A DNA stretch of 64,000 nt from Breviolum minutum Mf 1.05b.01. Its lineage: Eukaryota; Sar; Dinophyceae; Suessiales; Symbiodiniaceae. Positions 46,001-48,486 of this stretch are shown in pieces. The position numbers and the translations under genes were made by a program. The stretch spans positions 1 to 64,000 of the forward strand of contig DF241575.1 in the NCBI GenBank assembly GCA_000507305.1, read 5' to 3'. Position 1 is the stretch's first letter, and the number at the start of each line of letters is the position of its first letter. Under the pieces are notes generated by a model. That model did not search any database, was not told the origin of the DNA, and worked only from the letters and a program-made list of their open reading frames with translations.

Positions 46001-46815
46001 CCAAAAATGATGGTTGGGCTATTTGGGGTATTGTGTGTGAAATTTTACGGGGGTTAGTTGGGATGATGACGTATCATCCATTCAAGTATCATTTAAGACT
46101 GACACTTAGGGTTTTACCAATCTTTGTCTGACAATCCAAACATATTCCCCAACTGCTGATCTAACTAGTTGATTTCTTCAACTATAAGAGACTATAATAA
46201 GTACTAAAAACTTACATCACAAATCACAAGAAAAAAACACAAAAAACACATCTTTAAAGACATGAACGAAACCCTAAACCGACCCTAAACCCCTAAAACC
46301 CTACCCACCCTGAAACTAACAGCAATAGCCCCTGAAAATAGGCCTCCCCAATAGGAAAATCGTATTCCAAACATCCATTTGTAGGGGCGAACTGTTAGTT
46401 TCAAGGAGTGTAGGTAAAAAACAACATCCAAGTCATACTAGCTAAGATCTGCTGATCCAACCCCATAGTGTAGCTCCTCAAACCTCGCTCCCTTCCGTTC
46501 GCATCTGCCAGGGTGGATCAACTCCCTAAATACTGGGGATAAACGCATACCACCTTTAATACGGACTCCTTAAAAATGGGTATACAAACCCCCACCTAGT
46601 TGGTGGTTGAACCAACCTCTTGGAAAAAAAATGCGAACGTCAAATTTTTGATCATTTCTCTAGGGTTTCGGGGTGAAACATGAAACATCTTGGAAGTTTC
46701 ACCCACCTAGCCTACTATTGGGGAGGTTGACCCAACATCCCACATGAAGGCTGGCGATTTTTGGTTTATCTTCAAGCAGCTGCTGCCGGTCCGGTGACAT
46801 CGGCGATGCCAACGC
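154..46815 (-). CDS. ASAH2: Neutral ceramidase, fragmented into at least 26 exons, C-terminus beyond the left edge
   Basis: Neutral ceramidases hydrolyse the N-acyl bond of ceramide to sphingosine and fatty acid, usually at the cell surface, in vesicles or secreted. The identification rests on a colinear series of family motifs on the minus strand: GIADVTGPA, MMGYADQDQ, SHTHMGPAG, NWFSVHATSM, GDNKGYAQY, GPFVAGFG, GDISPN, FGAGTTDGP, EFTTMAGRR, YVTT, QRYEGGSTAYGPHT, WGAHPRNNL, DNDWELRF and TVTITWEIP. Known family function: Ser of GD(V/I)SPN is the nucleophile, and zinc is held by His of SHTH, His of WFxVH, Glu of EFTTM and Tyr of YxTT; all four are present. Exons are about 22-165 nt and splice phases agree across 21 junctions, although some boundaries were chosen with phase in mind. 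Not found: the start codon and any signal peptide, the segment between MRFL and FVCFD, a short piece after GPAG, about 40 residues before GMAISS, and the last C-terminal residues. Each exon is listed separately. Confidence 0.92.
801..901. repeat. IR-B palindromic element
   Basis: Ends GGGTGTTTCC / GGAAACACCC, with internal inverted GGGTACCCCAAAATGG / ATTTGGGGGTACC. About 101 bp and non-coding; a MITE-like element. Confidence 0.85.
1140..1239. repeat. IR-B element inserted in an IR-A-like sequence
   Basis: Ends GGGTGTTTCCG / GGAAACACCC, flanked by ATTT on both sides (GGTATATTT...ATTTACAAG). The flanks joined without the element resemble the IR-A core TATATTTAC. Confidence 0.7.
1494..1566 (-). 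CDS. Ceramidase exon 25: EVADDNDWELRFEWKREGV
   Basis: AAEVADDNDWELRFEWKREG matches VA.D.DWE.RF.W.R. Acceptor AGGGAAG|G; GA donor (GAGAACAG), leaving GA to combine with T of exon 26 as Asp. Confidence 0.88.
1987..2090. repeat. IR-O element
   Basis: GTCAATGGAGTTTCCTGGTT pairs with AACCAGAAACAGCTATTGAC; TAGGTGGTAGGTAGCATAT pairs with ATATCACCTACCACCTC. Confidence 0.85.
2281..2355. repeat. Pyrimidine (CTT/CCT) microsatellite
   Basis: TTCTCCTTCTCC-type repeats grading into CCTCCTCCT; the Ser/Pro frame over it is not a gene. Confidence 0.92.
2833..2946. repeat. IR-A palindromic element
   Basis: CCCATAGCATCCATGTAT...TATATTTACCTAC pairs with GTAGGTAAAT...CAGTCCCATGGATGGTATGG. Confidence 0.75.
3011..3032 (-). 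CDS. Ceramidase exon 24 (22-nt micro-exon): MATRQEDG
   Basis: Only 22 nt between TTTGCTTACAG and a GC donor (GCCACACT). It supplies the variable ..Q..DG turn before the D.DWE.RF strand. The alternative is a longer exon through TWHMARG, which would not be in phase with exon 25. Confidence 0.6.
3438..3556 (-). CDS. Ceramidase exon 23: AVIWGAHPRNNLRR, immunoglobulin-like C-terminal domain
   Basis: 39 codons; SLPGRKAVIWGAHPRNNLRR then NSSFVSVWRLQ matches ...Y..GE.A.V.FxGANPRNN......TFL.VE. Acceptor GGCTGAAG; the donor is GA (GAGAACTG). Confidence 0.93.
3757..3850. repeat. IR-B element
   Basis: Ends GATGTTTCCAAAAATAG / CTATTTTTGGAA with the shared internal AAAATGGATGGTTTGTAATG. It lies next to the IR-P pair at 3588-3714. 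Confidence 0.75.
4187..4284. repeat. IR-D element (CTAG-bounded)
   Basis: CTAGTTGGTGGTTTCAACCC at the left and TTTGAAACCCCACCTAG at the right; ~98 bp. Confidence 0.85.
4837..4924. repeat. GTT then GGT triplet microsatellite
   Basis: About 14 GTT units pass into about 15 GGT units in an intron. The long Val or Asn/His frames it creates are artefacts of the repeat. Confidence 0.95.
6104..6192. repeat. IR-K element
   Basis: AGCACCTTCCAAGGGGTGCC against GGCACCCCTTTGAAGGTCC. Confidence 0.8.
6434..6536. repeat. IR-B element with ATCT target-site duplication
   Basis: Ends GGGTGATTCC / GGAAACACCC, directly flanked by ATCT at 6430-6433 and 6537-6540. Confidence 0.85.
6778..6878. repeat. IR-D element
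   Basis: CTAGTTGGTGGTTTCAACCC against TTGAAACCACCACCCA, with shared core GTCAAATTGGATCATTTCCC. Confidence 0.85.
7417..7466 (-). CDS. Ceramidase exon 22 (50 nt): KKYGVIHAGNIPLKKFG
   Basis: Corresponds to the family's PVV.D..P.GK.FGDV block. Acceptor TTTGTAAG, GA donor (GACAATTT). The split Gly/Ala codon leads into exon 23. Confidence 0.78.
7619..7661 (-). CDS. Ceramidase exon 21 (43 nt): AMTNILKEMAEEP
   Basis: Matches the ..L...xA.G..P.PP linker after GPHT. Acceptor GTTGAG|G; GA donor followed by an A run (GAAAAAAA). Phases 1/2 in and 2/1 out agree with exons 20 and 22. Confidence 0.7.
8005..8128. repeat. IR-O element with 7-bp ATCATTT duplication beside the exon 20 donor
   Basis: CAATGGTTGTTTCTGGTTCC pairs with GGAACCAGGAAACTCCATTG. 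ATCATTT occurs at 7998-8004 and 8129-8135. The ceramidase donor GA is at 8137-8138. Confidence 0.88.
8139..8234 (-). CDS. Ceramidase exon 20: YVTTIEEY / QRYEGGSTAYGPHT
   Basis: Reads YVTTIEEYQHQRYEGG and STAYGPHTHGARVAF, the family's strongest C-terminal catalytic-domain signature, including the zinc-binding Tyr. Acceptor AAGGCAG|G, GA donor (GAGAAATG). The donor is ten bases from the TIR of an IR-O element. Confidence 0.97.
8500..8622. repeat. IR-E element
   Basis: TACTTGGATTGTTAGTAGAT...ACCTTCTACTAACTTCCTAG-GACATCTAAGTA; arms also pair around GGGTTATTACCC / ATAACCCACCTA. Confidence 0.75.
8925..9070. repeat. IR-L repeat copy
   Basis: AGTTGGATGTACCCTACCAA...CCCCAAGAATCCCTAGAGAA...ATGGGCACAATGTTAGGG, with an internal duplication of GTACCTCTATTGGAAA. 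Confidence 0.8.
9255..9336. repeat. IR-A element
   Basis: CCTATAGCATCCATGTATG against CATACATTCATAGTATGG, with the internal GTAGGCAAATAT arm. Confidence 0.7.
9499..9546 (-). CDS. Ceramidase exon 19 (48 nt): VVGPNARVVINNCAS
   Basis: Corresponds to the family's ..MTVVIxG.xN.Y block. GA donor (GATATGTG). Exon 20 begins GCTATGTG, so the junction carries a near-direct repeat. The split codon gives Gly just before the zinc-binding Tyr. Confidence 0.85.
10481..10558 (-). CDS. Ceramidase exon 18: EFTTMAGRRTAKVIKKALL, third zinc ligand
   Basis: EFTTMAGRR is among the most diagnostic motifs of neutral ceramidases; Glu binds zinc. Acceptor ATGCAG|G, donor GTGCCAAA. The first two bases (GT) are shared with the first two intron bases after exon 17. 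Confidence 0.95.
10821..10926 (-). CDS. Ceramidase exon 17: PISWNVGRIHLQVVG segment
   Basis: 35 codons aligning with the TG....P.xW.P.I..xQ...xG.L.I.A.P block. The acceptor CCTCCAAGTAG|G is the terminus of the IR-F element at 10927-11143. Donor GTGACAAC; joining exon 18 gives ADSREFTTM, with Arg where the family usually has Gly. Confidence 0.7.
10927..11143. repeat. IR-F element abutting ceramidase exon 17
   Basis: TACTTGGAGGATCATCCCA pairs with AAGATGATCCTCTAAGTA. Each half also contains CATTTGGAAGGGGAATAACC-like sequence. On the minus strand its end reads CCTCCAAGTAG, which is the acceptor of exon 17. Confidence 0.85.
11272..11413. repeat. IR-M element
   Basis: GAGCCACGAAAAAAAACC...CTTTCCATTATACTGGTTGG...TTTTTTTCATTGCTCA; used as the empty-site reference for the nested insertion at 26205. 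Confidence 0.8.
11773..11869. repeat. IR-D element
   Basis: CTAGTTGGTGGTTTCGACCC against TTTGAAACCAGCACCTAG. Confidence 0.85.
12369..12470. repeat. IR-D element
   Basis: CTAGTTGGTGCATGGTTTCA against TTTGAAACCACCACCTAG. Confidence 0.85.
12756..12856. repeat. IR-D element
   Basis: CTAATTGGTGGTTTCAACCC against TTTGAAACCGCCACCTAG, same orientation as the copy 390 bp upstream. Confidence 0.85.
13040..13096. repeat. ACA/CAA triplet microsatellite
   Basis: About 19 ACA units; poly-Thr and poly-Leu frames here are not genes. Confidence 0.95.
13399..13505. repeat. IR-S element
   Basis: TCCTGGCTCACCGAACGTCA pairs with TCAGTTTGGGTGAGCCAGGA; related copies at 24374-24478 and 32248-32351. Confidence 0.8.
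13580..13741. repeat. IR-F element
   Basis: ACTACTTGGAGGATCATCCC pairs with TGGAATGACCCTCCAAGTA. Confidence 0.85.
14180..15789 (-). CDS. BspA-type leucine-rich repeat protein with ubiquitin-like N-terminus (two exons)
   Basis: Unknown specific function; such proteins are scaffold or recognition proteins. Start chosen at MPELKVNSLQG (15789) because an acceptor-like TTTTCAG lies at 15821 and the reading upstream is not protein-like; the open frame itself runs to 15879. Residues 1-75 resemble a ubiquitin-like domain (VNSLQGHVLTLEV...SVRQLKAMI). After a linker there are about 13-14 repeats of 23 residues of the form IPDSVTxIGxxAFxGCSSLE (LRR_5/BspA). Exon 1 runs 14533-15789 and exon 2 14180-14290 (SVTSIGASVFAECDLLKN, stop TGA at 14180-14182). 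Splicing restores the repeat exactly (SLE-S-IIIPDS). The gene lies inside a ceramidase intron on the same strand. Confidence 0.88.
14291..14532 (-). other. GA-AG intron of the LRR gene with GAAA direct repeat and IR elements inside
   Basis: 242-nt intron starting GAAACTTGG and ending CTAAG, followed by exon GAAAGTATC. The GAAA repeat marks the insertion point; without the intron the 23-residue LRR periodicity is unbroken. It contains an IR-U element (about 14450-14531) and an IR-D-like half. Confidence 0.75.
19870..19961 (-). CDS. Ceramidase exon 16: RTCPPAMSTTFGAGTTDGPS
   Basis: DGKRGRTCPPAMSTTFGAGT followed by TDGPSHVDEFG matches the family's KTCxPAxGYSFAAGTTDGPG block. Acceptor TTTTTTCAG|G. 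The 3' end is not resolved: the frame meets TGA at 19854-19856, so the donor must lie before it (GA or GC candidates at 19857-19895). Confidence 0.9.
20385..20521. repeat. IR-M element
   Basis: ACGAAAAAAAAACTTTCCG...GGAATCCTTATAATGGTTTA...TTTTCTTCATTGCTCA. Confidence 0.75.
20925..21035. repeat. IR-G element
   Basis: ACCCTCCCTGAAACTAACAG against CTGTTAGTTTCAGGGAGTGT. Confidence 0.85.
21276..21366. repeat. IR-A element
   Basis: CCCATGGGATTTATGCATGA and TATGTTTACCTACATTA pair with AATGTAGGTAAATATA and CATACATGGATTCTATGG. Confidence 0.75.
21612..21782. repeat. IR-F element
   Basis: GGTACTTGGAGGATCATCCC pairs with TGGCGTGATCCTACAAGTA. Confidence 0.8.
21973..22073 (-). CDS. Ceramidase exon 15: SAVNGTAGYVDMTQYSFKYE
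   Basis: 33 codons; GYVDMTQYSFKYE matches the WVDM..V.V.L segment. The exon ends in TACGAG before an intron starting GACGGCAA, and the next exon also starts GACGGCAA, so the intron is flanked by an 8-bp direct repeat. Confidence 0.85.
22143..22187 (-). CDS. Ceramidase exon 14: GMFGLELQYKNG
   Basis: Reads GCTGMFGLELQYKN(G). Donor GTAAGAGT is canonical. It is joined to exon 15 by a 69-nt intron (22074-22142) ending TTGTCTCAG; phase 1 to 2 makes Gly-Ala. Confidence 0.75.
22720..22824 (-). CDS. Ceramidase exon 13: LGRHIFENANTSIG
   Basis: PTLGRHIFENANTSIG corresponds to the family's GPG.D.F.ST.IIG block. Acceptor CCACAAG. The 3' end is uncertain: either the GT donor at 22718-22719 (TTGCAG|GTAG) or an earlier GC/GA donor around 22774-22782, which would remove about 20 residues not expected from the family. 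Confidence 0.6.
23450..23588. repeat. IR-E element
   Basis: ATACTTGGATGTCCTAGGAA pairs with TTCCTGGCACATCCAAGTA. Confidence 0.85.
24374..24478. repeat. IR-S element
   Basis: AATCCAGTCACCGAACATCA against TCAAAAGGTGATTGGATTC, with shared CACCTCCAAAACGAAAGGTA core. Confidence 0.75.
24989..25092. repeat. IR-H element
   Basis: ACACCCTGGAAAATGAACAC against CTGTTCATTTTCCAGGGTGT. Confidence 0.85.
25089..25215. repeat. IR-E element adjoining IR-H
   Basis: ACTTGGATGTTTCAGGAAG pairs with CTTCCTGGGACATCCAAG. It starts exactly where the IR-H at 24989-25092 ends. Confidence 0.8.
26168..26433. repeat. IR-M element carrying a nested IR-I
   Basis: TGAGCCACGGAAAAAAG and TTTTTTCATTGCTCA arms, interrupted at CTTTCCATTA-TACTGG. 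Confidence 0.85.
26205..26316. repeat. IR-I element nested in IR-M, TA duplication
   Basis: CCCTCTGGTAAACTAACATA pairs with TATGTTAGATTACCAGAGTG. TA at 26203-26204 and 26317-26318. The surrounding IR-M reads CTTTCCATTATACTGGTTG once the insert is removed, as in the uninterrupted copy at 11272. Confidence 0.92.
26750..26844. repeat. IR-A element
   Basis: GGATCCATGTATGGTATATT pairs with AAATCATACCATACATGGAT. Confidence 0.8.
27270..27305 (-). CDS. Ceramidase exon 12 (36 nt): VTGQSCETAQSD
   Basis: Twelve codons continuing GSWCE with VTGQSCETAQS, matching C..TG.SCD..NS in the family. Acceptor GCGCAG|G. The donor is GC or, three bases earlier, GA. The assembly gap lies in the preceding intron. 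Confidence 0.75.
27412..27508. repeat. IR-D element
   Basis: CTAGTTGGTGGTTTCAACCC against ATTGAAACCACCACCCAG. Confidence 0.85.
27645..27942. other. Assembly gap of 298 Ns
   Basis: Run of N within the ceramidase intron between exons 11 and 12. The exons on both sides join in phase, so the gap need not hide coding sequence. Long open frames across it are artefacts of N. Confidence 0.99.
28733..28829. repeat. IR-K element
   Basis: TACCTGGACCCTCCAAGGGG against CCCCTTGGAGGGTGCTGGTA. Confidence 0.85.
29336..29449 (-). CDS. Ceramidase exon 11: GPFVAGFG...GDISPN, catalytic Ser
   Basis: 38 codons containing GRGPFVAGFGSAASGDISPN and THGSWCE. GDISPN is the amidase hexapeptide with the nucleophilic Ser; Ile replaces the commoner Val. 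Acceptor GACAAG|G, GC donor (GCGCCCCG). The exon is markedly G+C-rich compared with the flanking intron. Confidence 0.95.
29506..29614. repeat. IR-D element
   Basis: CTGATTGGTGGTTGAACCAA against CTTTGAAACCACCACCTAG. Confidence 0.8.
30596..30654 (-). CDS. Ceramidase exon 10: GDNKGYAQYAFEK
   Basis: Reads DNKGYAQYAFEKAFGHNMG after the split Gly codon, continuing exon 9 exactly as in the family (LISGDNKGYA). Acceptor AAGACAG|G. The 3' end is taken as a GA donor so that phase 0 meets exon 11. Confidence 0.93.
30731..30760. repeat. Short AAC microsatellite next to ceramidase exon 10
   Basis: About nine AAC units, 75 bp upstream (gene sense) of exon 10. Confidence 0.9.
30847..30964 (-). CDS. Ceramidase exon 9: NWFSVHATSM, second zinc ligand
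   Basis: Starts DYDMDLIKIVDAKTGEPMG and continues MNWFSVHATSMKSTSGLIS, a near-textbook match to the family block carrying the second zinc-binding His. Acceptor CTGAG|G; the donor is GC (GCGCGAAG), leaving G to join GT of exon 10 as Gly. Confidence 0.95.
31261..31363. repeat. IR-I element with TA duplication
   Basis: CCCTCCGGTAATCTAACATA pairs almost perfectly with TATGTTAGATTACCGGAGGG, flanked by TA on both sides. TA flanks suggest a Tc1/mariner-like origin (inference). Confidence 0.9.
32248..32351. repeat. IR-S element, opposite orientation
   Basis: GATCCAATCACCTTCTGAGA against TCTGACAAGGTGATTGGATC. Confidence 0.8.
32360..32444. repeat. IR-J element
   Basis: TAACATATCCCACCTTATTG with AAGAGGAAAATCATCCTTCC, ending AGATATGTTACTTCCCTGGG; sister copy at 27945-28021 beside the assembly gap. 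Confidence 0.75.
32541..32640. repeat. IR-A element
   Basis: CATACCATCCATGGGACGA with GTATTTACCTACATGA pairs with GAGGTAAATATACC and GTCTCATGGAATCTATGG. Confidence 0.75.
32750..32844. repeat. IR-P element
   Basis: CCAACTGTTGATGGTTTATC pairs perfectly with GATAAACCATCAACAGTTGG. Confidence 0.88.
33118..33282 (-). CDS. Ceramidase exon 8: NGFQVYVDEMVLQQHPKNQ region
   Basis: 55 open codons, phase 0 both ends. NGFQVYVDEMVLQQHP lines up with the family's G.xxNRSP.SYLxNP block, though Arg-Ser-Pro is not kept. Acceptor CGGAG|G, GC donor (GCATAACA). Both ends are inferred from phase. Confidence 0.65.
33431..33555 (-). CDS. Ceramidase exon 7: SKEAVKMAHNNIRPAHVSLA region
   Basis: 41 codons after two split bases. 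The core EAVKMAHNNIRPAHVSLAVG matches the I..SI..AH.N..PG.......G block. The acceptor GGAAGATCAG is the end of the IR-W palindrome at 33553-33654. Donor GTGCCTGG. Confidence 0.88.
33553..33654. repeat. IR-W element overlapping the exon 7 acceptor
   Basis: GATCTTCCAGTTCCCTGTAT pairs with TATAGGGAACTGGAAGATT. On the minus strand its end GGAAGATCAG is the splice acceptor of ceramidase exon 7. Confidence 0.85.
34854..34959. repeat. IR-D element
   Basis: CTAGTTGGTGGTTTCAACCC against TCAAACTTTCACCACCTAG. Confidence 0.8.
35302..35739 (-). CDS. Unassigned 145-aa open frame inside a ceramidase intron
   Basis: Open frame reading MMLRASLKVTFQSPEQAWPI, containing LAFRKALVD-like and FDFLGYTVVNGLPHLDERK stretches and ending VSAQPLAS. 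The G+C is higher and codon use looks more even than in the surrounding A+T-rich intron, so it looks coding rather than chance. I do not recognise the family. It could be an exon of a nested gene or a captured gene fragment; 5' and 3' limits are only those of the open frame. Confidence 0.4.
   Translation of the reverse strand: MMLRASLKVTFQSPEQAWPIIRFAVLADDLHIHVIAHLVQLFRKALVDCAYYLDYNLKDDAVPFGSGTQFDFLGYTVVNGLPHLDERKLLATLLVPERYIRQDFIKMQSMSAIGTSYICRDKYPLLERLLQLLHIRFVSAQPLAS
36105..36310. repeat. IR-A element interrupted by a nested IR-N element
   Basis: Outer arms ATCTATGGAATATTTACCTA and AGGTAAATATACCGGTCCCA belong to IR-A. The centre (about 36163-36256) carries GGTCAAATCATAAT...GCTATAATTTT, the IR-N family also seen at about 28915-29005 and 50795-50910. 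Confidence 0.75.
37250..37299 (-). CDS. Ceramidase exon 6 (probable): IHNNQGFGHCSFLDES
   Basis: Aligns with the block after GPxG (Y.I....GF....F) of the family. Acceptor CATACAG, proposed GA donor (GACGAAAA), phase 1 into exon 7. A short piece (YxxY) expected between exons 5 and 6 was not located. Confidence 0.6.
37848..37894 (-). CDS. Ceramidase exon 5: HNVLIGPSHTHMGPA, first zinc ligand
   Basis: Reads HNVLIGPSHTHMGPA(G), the family's NVxIxxTHTHxGPxG block with the first zinc-binding His. Acceptor GGAAG|G, donor GTGTTAGT. Confidence 0.93.
37975..38093. repeat. IR-G element
   Basis: ACTCCCTCAAACTAACATTT pairs with GAACTGTTAGTTTCAGGGAG; GCCCGTGAAAATAGG pairs with CATTTTTCAGGGGCG. Confidence 0.85.
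38239..38370. repeat. IR-L repeat copy
   Basis: AGTTGGATGTACTCCTACCA...CCCCAAGAATCCCTAGAGAA...CCATGGGTACACTGTTAG. Confidence 0.8.
39431..39590. repeat. IR-L repeat copy
   Basis: GTTGGATGTACCACTACCAA...AATCCCTAGAGAATCCCCAA...CATGGGTGCACTGTTGG. 495 bp from the next copy. Confidence 0.8.
39614..39733. repeat. IR-V palindrome with long arms
   Basis: AAATTCCAACAGACCCCTGG and AACATACCCCAG are perfectly complementary to CTGGGGTATGTT and CCAGGGGTCTGTTGGAATTT; arms of ~32 bp, little divergence. Confidence 0.88.
39951..40054. repeat. IR-A element, best preserved copy
   Basis: CCCATAGCATCCCTGGGACG / ACGAACGGTATATTTACCTA are almost perfectly complementary to TAGGTAAATACACCGTTCGT / CGTCCCATGGATGGTATGGG, arms of about 45 bp. 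Confidence 0.9.
40085..40230. repeat. IR-L repeat (four copies in the window)
   Basis: GTTCGATGTACCCCTACCAA, ATAATCCCCAAGAATCCCTA and CCATGGGTACACTGTTAGGG recur in the same order at 8925-9070, 38239-38370 and 39431-39590. Terminal ATGTACCCCTA / TAGGGGTACA is inverted. Confidence 0.85.
40387..40425 (-). CDS. Ceramidase exon 4 (39 nt): SRLLRELPGLYSR
   Basis: A 39-nt exon matching the ...L...GLY segment just before the first zinc-binding motif. Acceptor GATCAG|G, donor GTGCTGTG. Phase 2 to 1 with exon 5, giving continuous LYSR-HNVLI. Confidence 0.85.
41389..41500. repeat. IR-H element
   Basis: ACACCCTGGAAGATTAACGG against CGTGAATCTTCAAAAAGGTGT. Confidence 0.75.
41658..41786. repeat. IR-E element, well preserved
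   Basis: GGTACTTGGATGTCCCAGGA pairs with TCCTGGGACATCCAAGTACC. The inner arms TTAGTAAATGGTTAG / CAATCATTTACTGA also pair. Confidence 0.9.
42307..42417. repeat. IR-D element inserted in an IR-M element, CCAT duplication
   Basis: CTGGTTGGTGGTTTCAACCC against TTGGAAACCACCACCTAG, flanked by CCAT at 42303-42306 and 42418-42421. Outside is IR-M sequence (TTGTAATCCCCAT...ATATAACTGGGTAGTAT), which reads uninterrupted when the insert is removed. Confidence 0.88.
42453..42512 (-). CDS. Ceramidase exon 3: FVCFDPGFDPSGDVRCVTF
   Basis: 19 full codons plus 1 and 2 split bases. It matches the conserved FV.xD.....S...V strand. The acceptor CCCACCTTGTAG is the end of an IR-T palindromic element. The donor GTAAGTCA is canonical, and its two leftover bases (AA) join the G of the next exon to give Lys. 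Confidence 0.75.
43781..43884. repeat. IR-R palindrome
   Basis: AATTGGTGGTTTGGGATTCT pairs with AACCCAAACCACCAATT, with a second internal AATCCAAACCACCAACC copy. Confidence 0.8.
44327..44392 (-). CDS. Ceramidase exon 2: EVVMMGYADQDQRVTGIHMR
   Basis: 22 codons, phase 0 at both ends, matching the MMGYA...Q...GIHMR block that follows the DxTGP signature in the family. Acceptor is AACTTAG|G; the donor is read as GA (GAAAAATA). The next family block (RARAF...) was not found before the following exon. Confidence 0.88.
44973..45331 (-). CDS. Unassigned coding-like exon in ceramidase intron 1
   Basis: Reads LTGVVPKGAWPRHAHMQNLL and FQTTEISSDSQRPAILHAYG to a good donor (GCAAAG|GTAAGA). Acceptor candidate CTGACCAG|ATG. 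PAILHAYGG faintly resembles the strand before the active site of prolyl-oligopeptidase-type hydrolases, which is too weak to name. It is not part of the ceramidase alignment. Confidence 0.4.
45335..45485 (-). CDS. Second coding-like segment beside 44973-45331
   Basis: Another minus-strand frame, AAMVGTHNKDPAWVADDFRP followed by VTGTSLNIRIAPVALTVTEE, is open directly upstream but in a different frame from the neighbouring segment. Either a tiny intron or a frameshift separates them; this may be a decayed copy. Family unknown. Confidence 0.3.
45609..45710. repeat. IR-A element
   Basis: CCCATGCCATCCATGGGACT and AGTTACTTACATTTGG pair with GAATGTAGGTAACTATG and ATACATGGATGGTATGGG. Confidence 0.85.
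45762..45874. repeat. IR-H element, opposite orientation
   Basis: CACCCCTGAAGATTAACGGC against CCGTTAATCTTCCAGGGTG. The interior is the reverse complement of the copy at 41389. Confidence 0.85.
46310..46412. repeat. IR-G element
   Basis: ACCCTGAAACTAACAGCAAT against GAACTGTTAGTTTCAAGGAG. Confidence 0.85.
46596..46710. repeat. IR-D element
   Basis: CTAGTTGGTGGTTGAACCAA against AAGTTTCACCCACCTAG; just upstream (gene sense) of nothing coding, 74 bp from ceramidase exon 1. Confidence 0.8.
46784..46815 (-). CDS. Ceramidase exon 1 (first recognised): VGIADVTGPA
   Basis: The minus strand reads (G)VGIADVTGPA, the family's N-terminal signature (VGxGxADxTGP). It enters after CAGTGAG with two bases of a split Gly codon and leaves at a GC donor (GCAGCTGC). 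An alternative GC donor three bases further on would add one Ala. The real N-terminus must lie further right. Confidence 0.8.
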
Positions 46816-48140
46816 CTCACTGACAAAAAGGACACCCCCCGAGAGGTGCCTCCAAAGGGATAGGAATTGGGGTGTGCCACTACCAGTCAGTAAGCAACCC
46901 AGGGGTTGAAACAAAAAAACACCAGCCTCTTGGAGGGGAGGTATAGGCACAATTTCCTCCATATGTGTTTTTATTATGTTAAAACGTCTTGTTTTAGGAC
47001 AAAGTTCTCTTCATGGGTGATTTAAAGAAATTCAATAACCGAATATCGGAGGTGTTGGGGGCGGGGATTGAATTTCACCCTTTGAGTTAACCAGAAAACA
47101 CATAATTCATTTCAATACCCCATAGGATCCATGGGACTAGTACGTATATTTACCTAAATTCATCGTAAAAATCAACCAAATCTGGGTATATATACCAGTC
47201 CCATGGATCCGTAATGGGTATTTCTGTGCGTGTGTTGATCTTTCCAATCTATAGCCTTGACAAGGTGAAACATGGTGATGGTGAGTGCTTCTGGGAAAAT
47301 TCAAGATACTCATATTTCTCAACAAATTAGCGATTCTTTTGGTGGCTGTAACAAGTGACAAAAAAAAAGCATTCAAGACCCTGGCAAGGTCGATCAACTC
47401 ATTCTATTGGGGATAAACTCATCCCACCTTTCATTGGGACTCGTTGAAGATGGGAATATAGCCCCCTACTGCCCCTACTATTACTGCCTTTATGACGCTC
47501 CACTATAAGTACTACCTGCAAGTGCAATATAGCCCCTAAAAAAGGTTTTCCCAAAAAGGAACTAGCCTTCCAACCATCGTTTTTCAGGGGTGAGTTGCTA
47601 AATTTCGCAGGTGTATGCGAAGTGATCGACCCTCACACGAGCCCAGAAAAAAAAAACATGTTCTTTCCATTATACTGGTTGCTTAATAATCCTTATAAAC
47701 TTATAATGGTTTATCATAATGCCCACTTAACTGTGTATATACAATCCCCTATATGCCCTAAACAACTCAGGTTTTTTCATTGCCCGCATGTTGATTGGAG
47801 CCATGGTGGTCATCCTCCGCCAATCCCCAACCCCTCAGCCTGCTAAGAACTCTGCGGAGACGGCAGAGATCAAAAGGGCACATTGAAACCTCGGACATTT
47901 TCCACCGAAAAAAATCCGGTGGAAACCATAGGATCAATAAATGGTATATATACCTGGATCTTCCAAGGGCTGCTGAATGGATGATAAGGGGTGCCTATAC
48001 ACCTCATGCTAAGACAACATATGATCAATATCAATAAATGGTAACACAATCCCGGAAAAATCTACCATGGATTTACATCGTTTGATTCCCTACAGATGGG
48101 GTATATAATGACCCCTGCCTAAACAATCAGGTTTTTGCAT
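46816..48140. other. Repeat-rich stretch without a recognised exon
   Basis: Contains IR-A (47118-47219), IR-G (47514-47612), an IR-M-type tract (47640-47785) and a half IR-K (47950-48010). Confidence 0.5.
47118..47219. repeat. IR-A element
   Basis: CCCATAGGATCCATGGGACT pairs with CAGTCCCATGGATCCGTAATG; internal arms TATATTTACC / GGTATATATA. Confidence 0.85.
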
Positions 48141-48295
48141 CAAGTTTGCATCCCCCCAAAGCCTGCACAGAAAACACCTTACAGTGATTTACAGTGCCCA
48201 TTTCTGTTTGATTCTCGACCTCCAAAAACGAAGAGCCTTCACGGTTTTCGGACTTTTTTCCAATCCACAAATGTTTGCCAGCCCCAAAAAAAAAA
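48141..48295 (-). CDS. Coding-like island, unassigned
   Basis: The minus strand reads HLWIGKKSENREGSSFLEVE then NQTEMGTVNH before GTAAGG. It could be a 5' exon of the ceramidase gene or of another minus-strand gene. Confidence 0.3.
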
Positions 48296-48383
48296 CAGTG
48301 GCAGAAGGTGGGCCTGTCGAGCCCCAATCGAGTATAAATGGAGGGACATGGGGGCCCCTATAAACGGCCGAAAAATAAATGGG

Positions 48384-48486
48384 CTTAGTTGGTGGTTGAA
48401 CCAACCCATCTGAAAAATATTCGTCAAATTGGATCACCTCCCCAAGTAGCAGTGAAAATAAAAAAATATTTGAAACCATCACCTAG
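48384..48486. repeat. IR-D element
   Basis: TTAGTTGGTGGTTGAACCAA against TTTGAAACCATCACCTAG. Confidence 0.8.
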
